NCBI RefSeq assembly: GCF_964204645.1
Contig: NC_134033.1
Span: 13,270,155 to 13,334,154 of the forward strand
Source: Tubulanus polymorphus
Lineage: Eukaryota > Nemertea > Palaeonemertea > Tubulaniformes > Tubulanidae
Direction: 5' to 3'
DNA: 64,000 nucleotides
The notes under the pieces are model-generated. The model saw only the letters and a program-made list of their open reading frames with translations, was not told the origin of the DNA and searched no databases. How positions within the stretch are numbered: position 1 is the stretch's first letter; each line of letters opens with the position of its first letter. The position numbers and the translations under genes were made by a program. This document shows positions 63,097-64,000 of the stretch, in pieces.

Positions 63097-64000
63097 TCAT
63101 GGAAATTACAATGTAGATTAGACATTGTAAAAAATAGATATTTGTATTTCTAACTTGTGCTTATGAATATATTTCAATCGGTGTATTTTGAAAATAAGTG
63201 TTTTGCACAGTATAATGTAGACAAATACATGTAGACTAAATGACACATTTCTTGTCGGTTCAATGCGAGATTTAGTTGTGTAATAGATCTTTGAAATATG
63301 CTTCTCGAATTATGCATCTTGTAGATATATATATATATGATTTCCGGGAGGAAAATATGTTTAACATTTAGAATGTTTTATCAATCGCGGTTGATATGGA
63401 TATGGCTTTTAATTAAATAGGTTCTGTGTTAAAGTTATAAACATTTTTTGCGGATATCTCGAGATGCAAGTGTTCATTGAATATGAAAACCAGTTGTTGT
63501 CCAGTCGTGACGATCGTTAACTTCATTAACCCCGACCCTCTTACTTCAGTCGATGCGGTCGAACCTCGATAGTACGATCTTAATCGTCGTTTTAACCAAA
63601 TTTCGTATTATATACAAAAACCGACTAAGCTTTACTACTATTTTACTACCGTTAAAGAATGGCAGGGAATCCTTATAAATAATCGTTCGTAGTTTTCATT
63701 AGGAATCGTACTAACCAGGTTCGACCGAGTGGATGTAATTCTATATTAAATTGTTGATATTATTTATTTATTGTGTATGCTAGTATAAAAATACATGATT
63801 ATTAGTTTCTGTTTCGTATAGGATGTCATTATTTAAGCACATTATTGTAGTAGTGTTGGTCGAGAACTACGTTTGCTCTTCACTCAGACACTACGTTGTA
63901 TGTTATATGTTTCGGGGCCCTGTTGCACATTTTGCGGCCCGAGTTGTCTTTAAATCGTGAGACTGGTGTTAAGTAGCAAACTGGTCTTAAATCGAAGGCA

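Larger units (their letters stand above)
61691..64000. other. Glypican 3' UTR and downstream flank
   Basis: After the TGA the sequence has no coding character. It contains an inverted-repeat element (61936-62264) and an AATAAA at 63091-63096 that could be the polyadenylation signal, which would make a 3' UTR of about 1.4 kb. Confidence 0.5.

Overview
The window is nuclear DNA from a metazoan. It is AT-rich and intron-rich, with short phase-conserved exons flanked by GT..AG splice sites and many short inverted-repeat transposon remnants. The gene content (a 14-cysteine glypican and large EGF/TNFR-type membrane proteins) fits a bilaterian animal. The repeat style suggests a marine invertebrate, but I cannot name the phylum. 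No prokaryotic features are present. All gene models were built by hand from splice sites, phase and protein logic.

Three protein-coding loci are supported. (1) A minus-strand gene starts at 20176 and runs down to at least 12090 (17 exons found, about 1,030 residues so far). It encodes a signal peptide, a small ectodomain, a membrane span, a long disordered cytoplasmic segment, a second hydrophobic segment, EGF-like and calcium-binding EGF modules, three 25-residue TNFR-like cysteine repeats and a unique ectodomain. Its 3' end was not found and probably lies beyond the left edge, or is lost. (2) A plus-strand gene, 21865-48654, has 24 exons that all join in phase into a 1,928-residue protein. 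It has the same N-terminal module order, then a cysteine-rich ectodomain and a five-span C-terminal membrane domain with two large extracellular loops, a layout like prominin or tweety. (3) A complete plus-strand glypican of the GPC1/2/4/6 (Dally-like) subfamily, 54452-61690, has 8 exons and 592 residues.

Genes 1 and 2 are divergent, head-to-head paralogues whose start codons lie 1.7 kb apart. Their exon order, splice phases and even some exon lengths (160 bp for the first membrane-span exon, 75 bp for each TNFR-like exon) match. I do not recognise the family. This pair is the best candidate for something undescribed: a predicted seven-span, non-GPCR surface protein with EGF/TNFR modules, duplicated as an inverted pair that probably shares one promoter region.

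Layout: 1-12089 holds no convincing gene apart from one orphan plus-strand exon candidate at 8897-9019; 12090-20176 is gene 1; 20177-21864 is the shared upstream region; 21865-48654 is gene 2; 48655-54451 is 3' UTR and intergenic DNA; 54452-61690 is glypican; 61691-64000 is its 3' UTR and flank. Introns and spacers contain several MITE-like families (one with PIF/Harbinger-type TWA target duplications), fold-back hairpins, and local tandem duplications. One of these repeats a 5' splice site.
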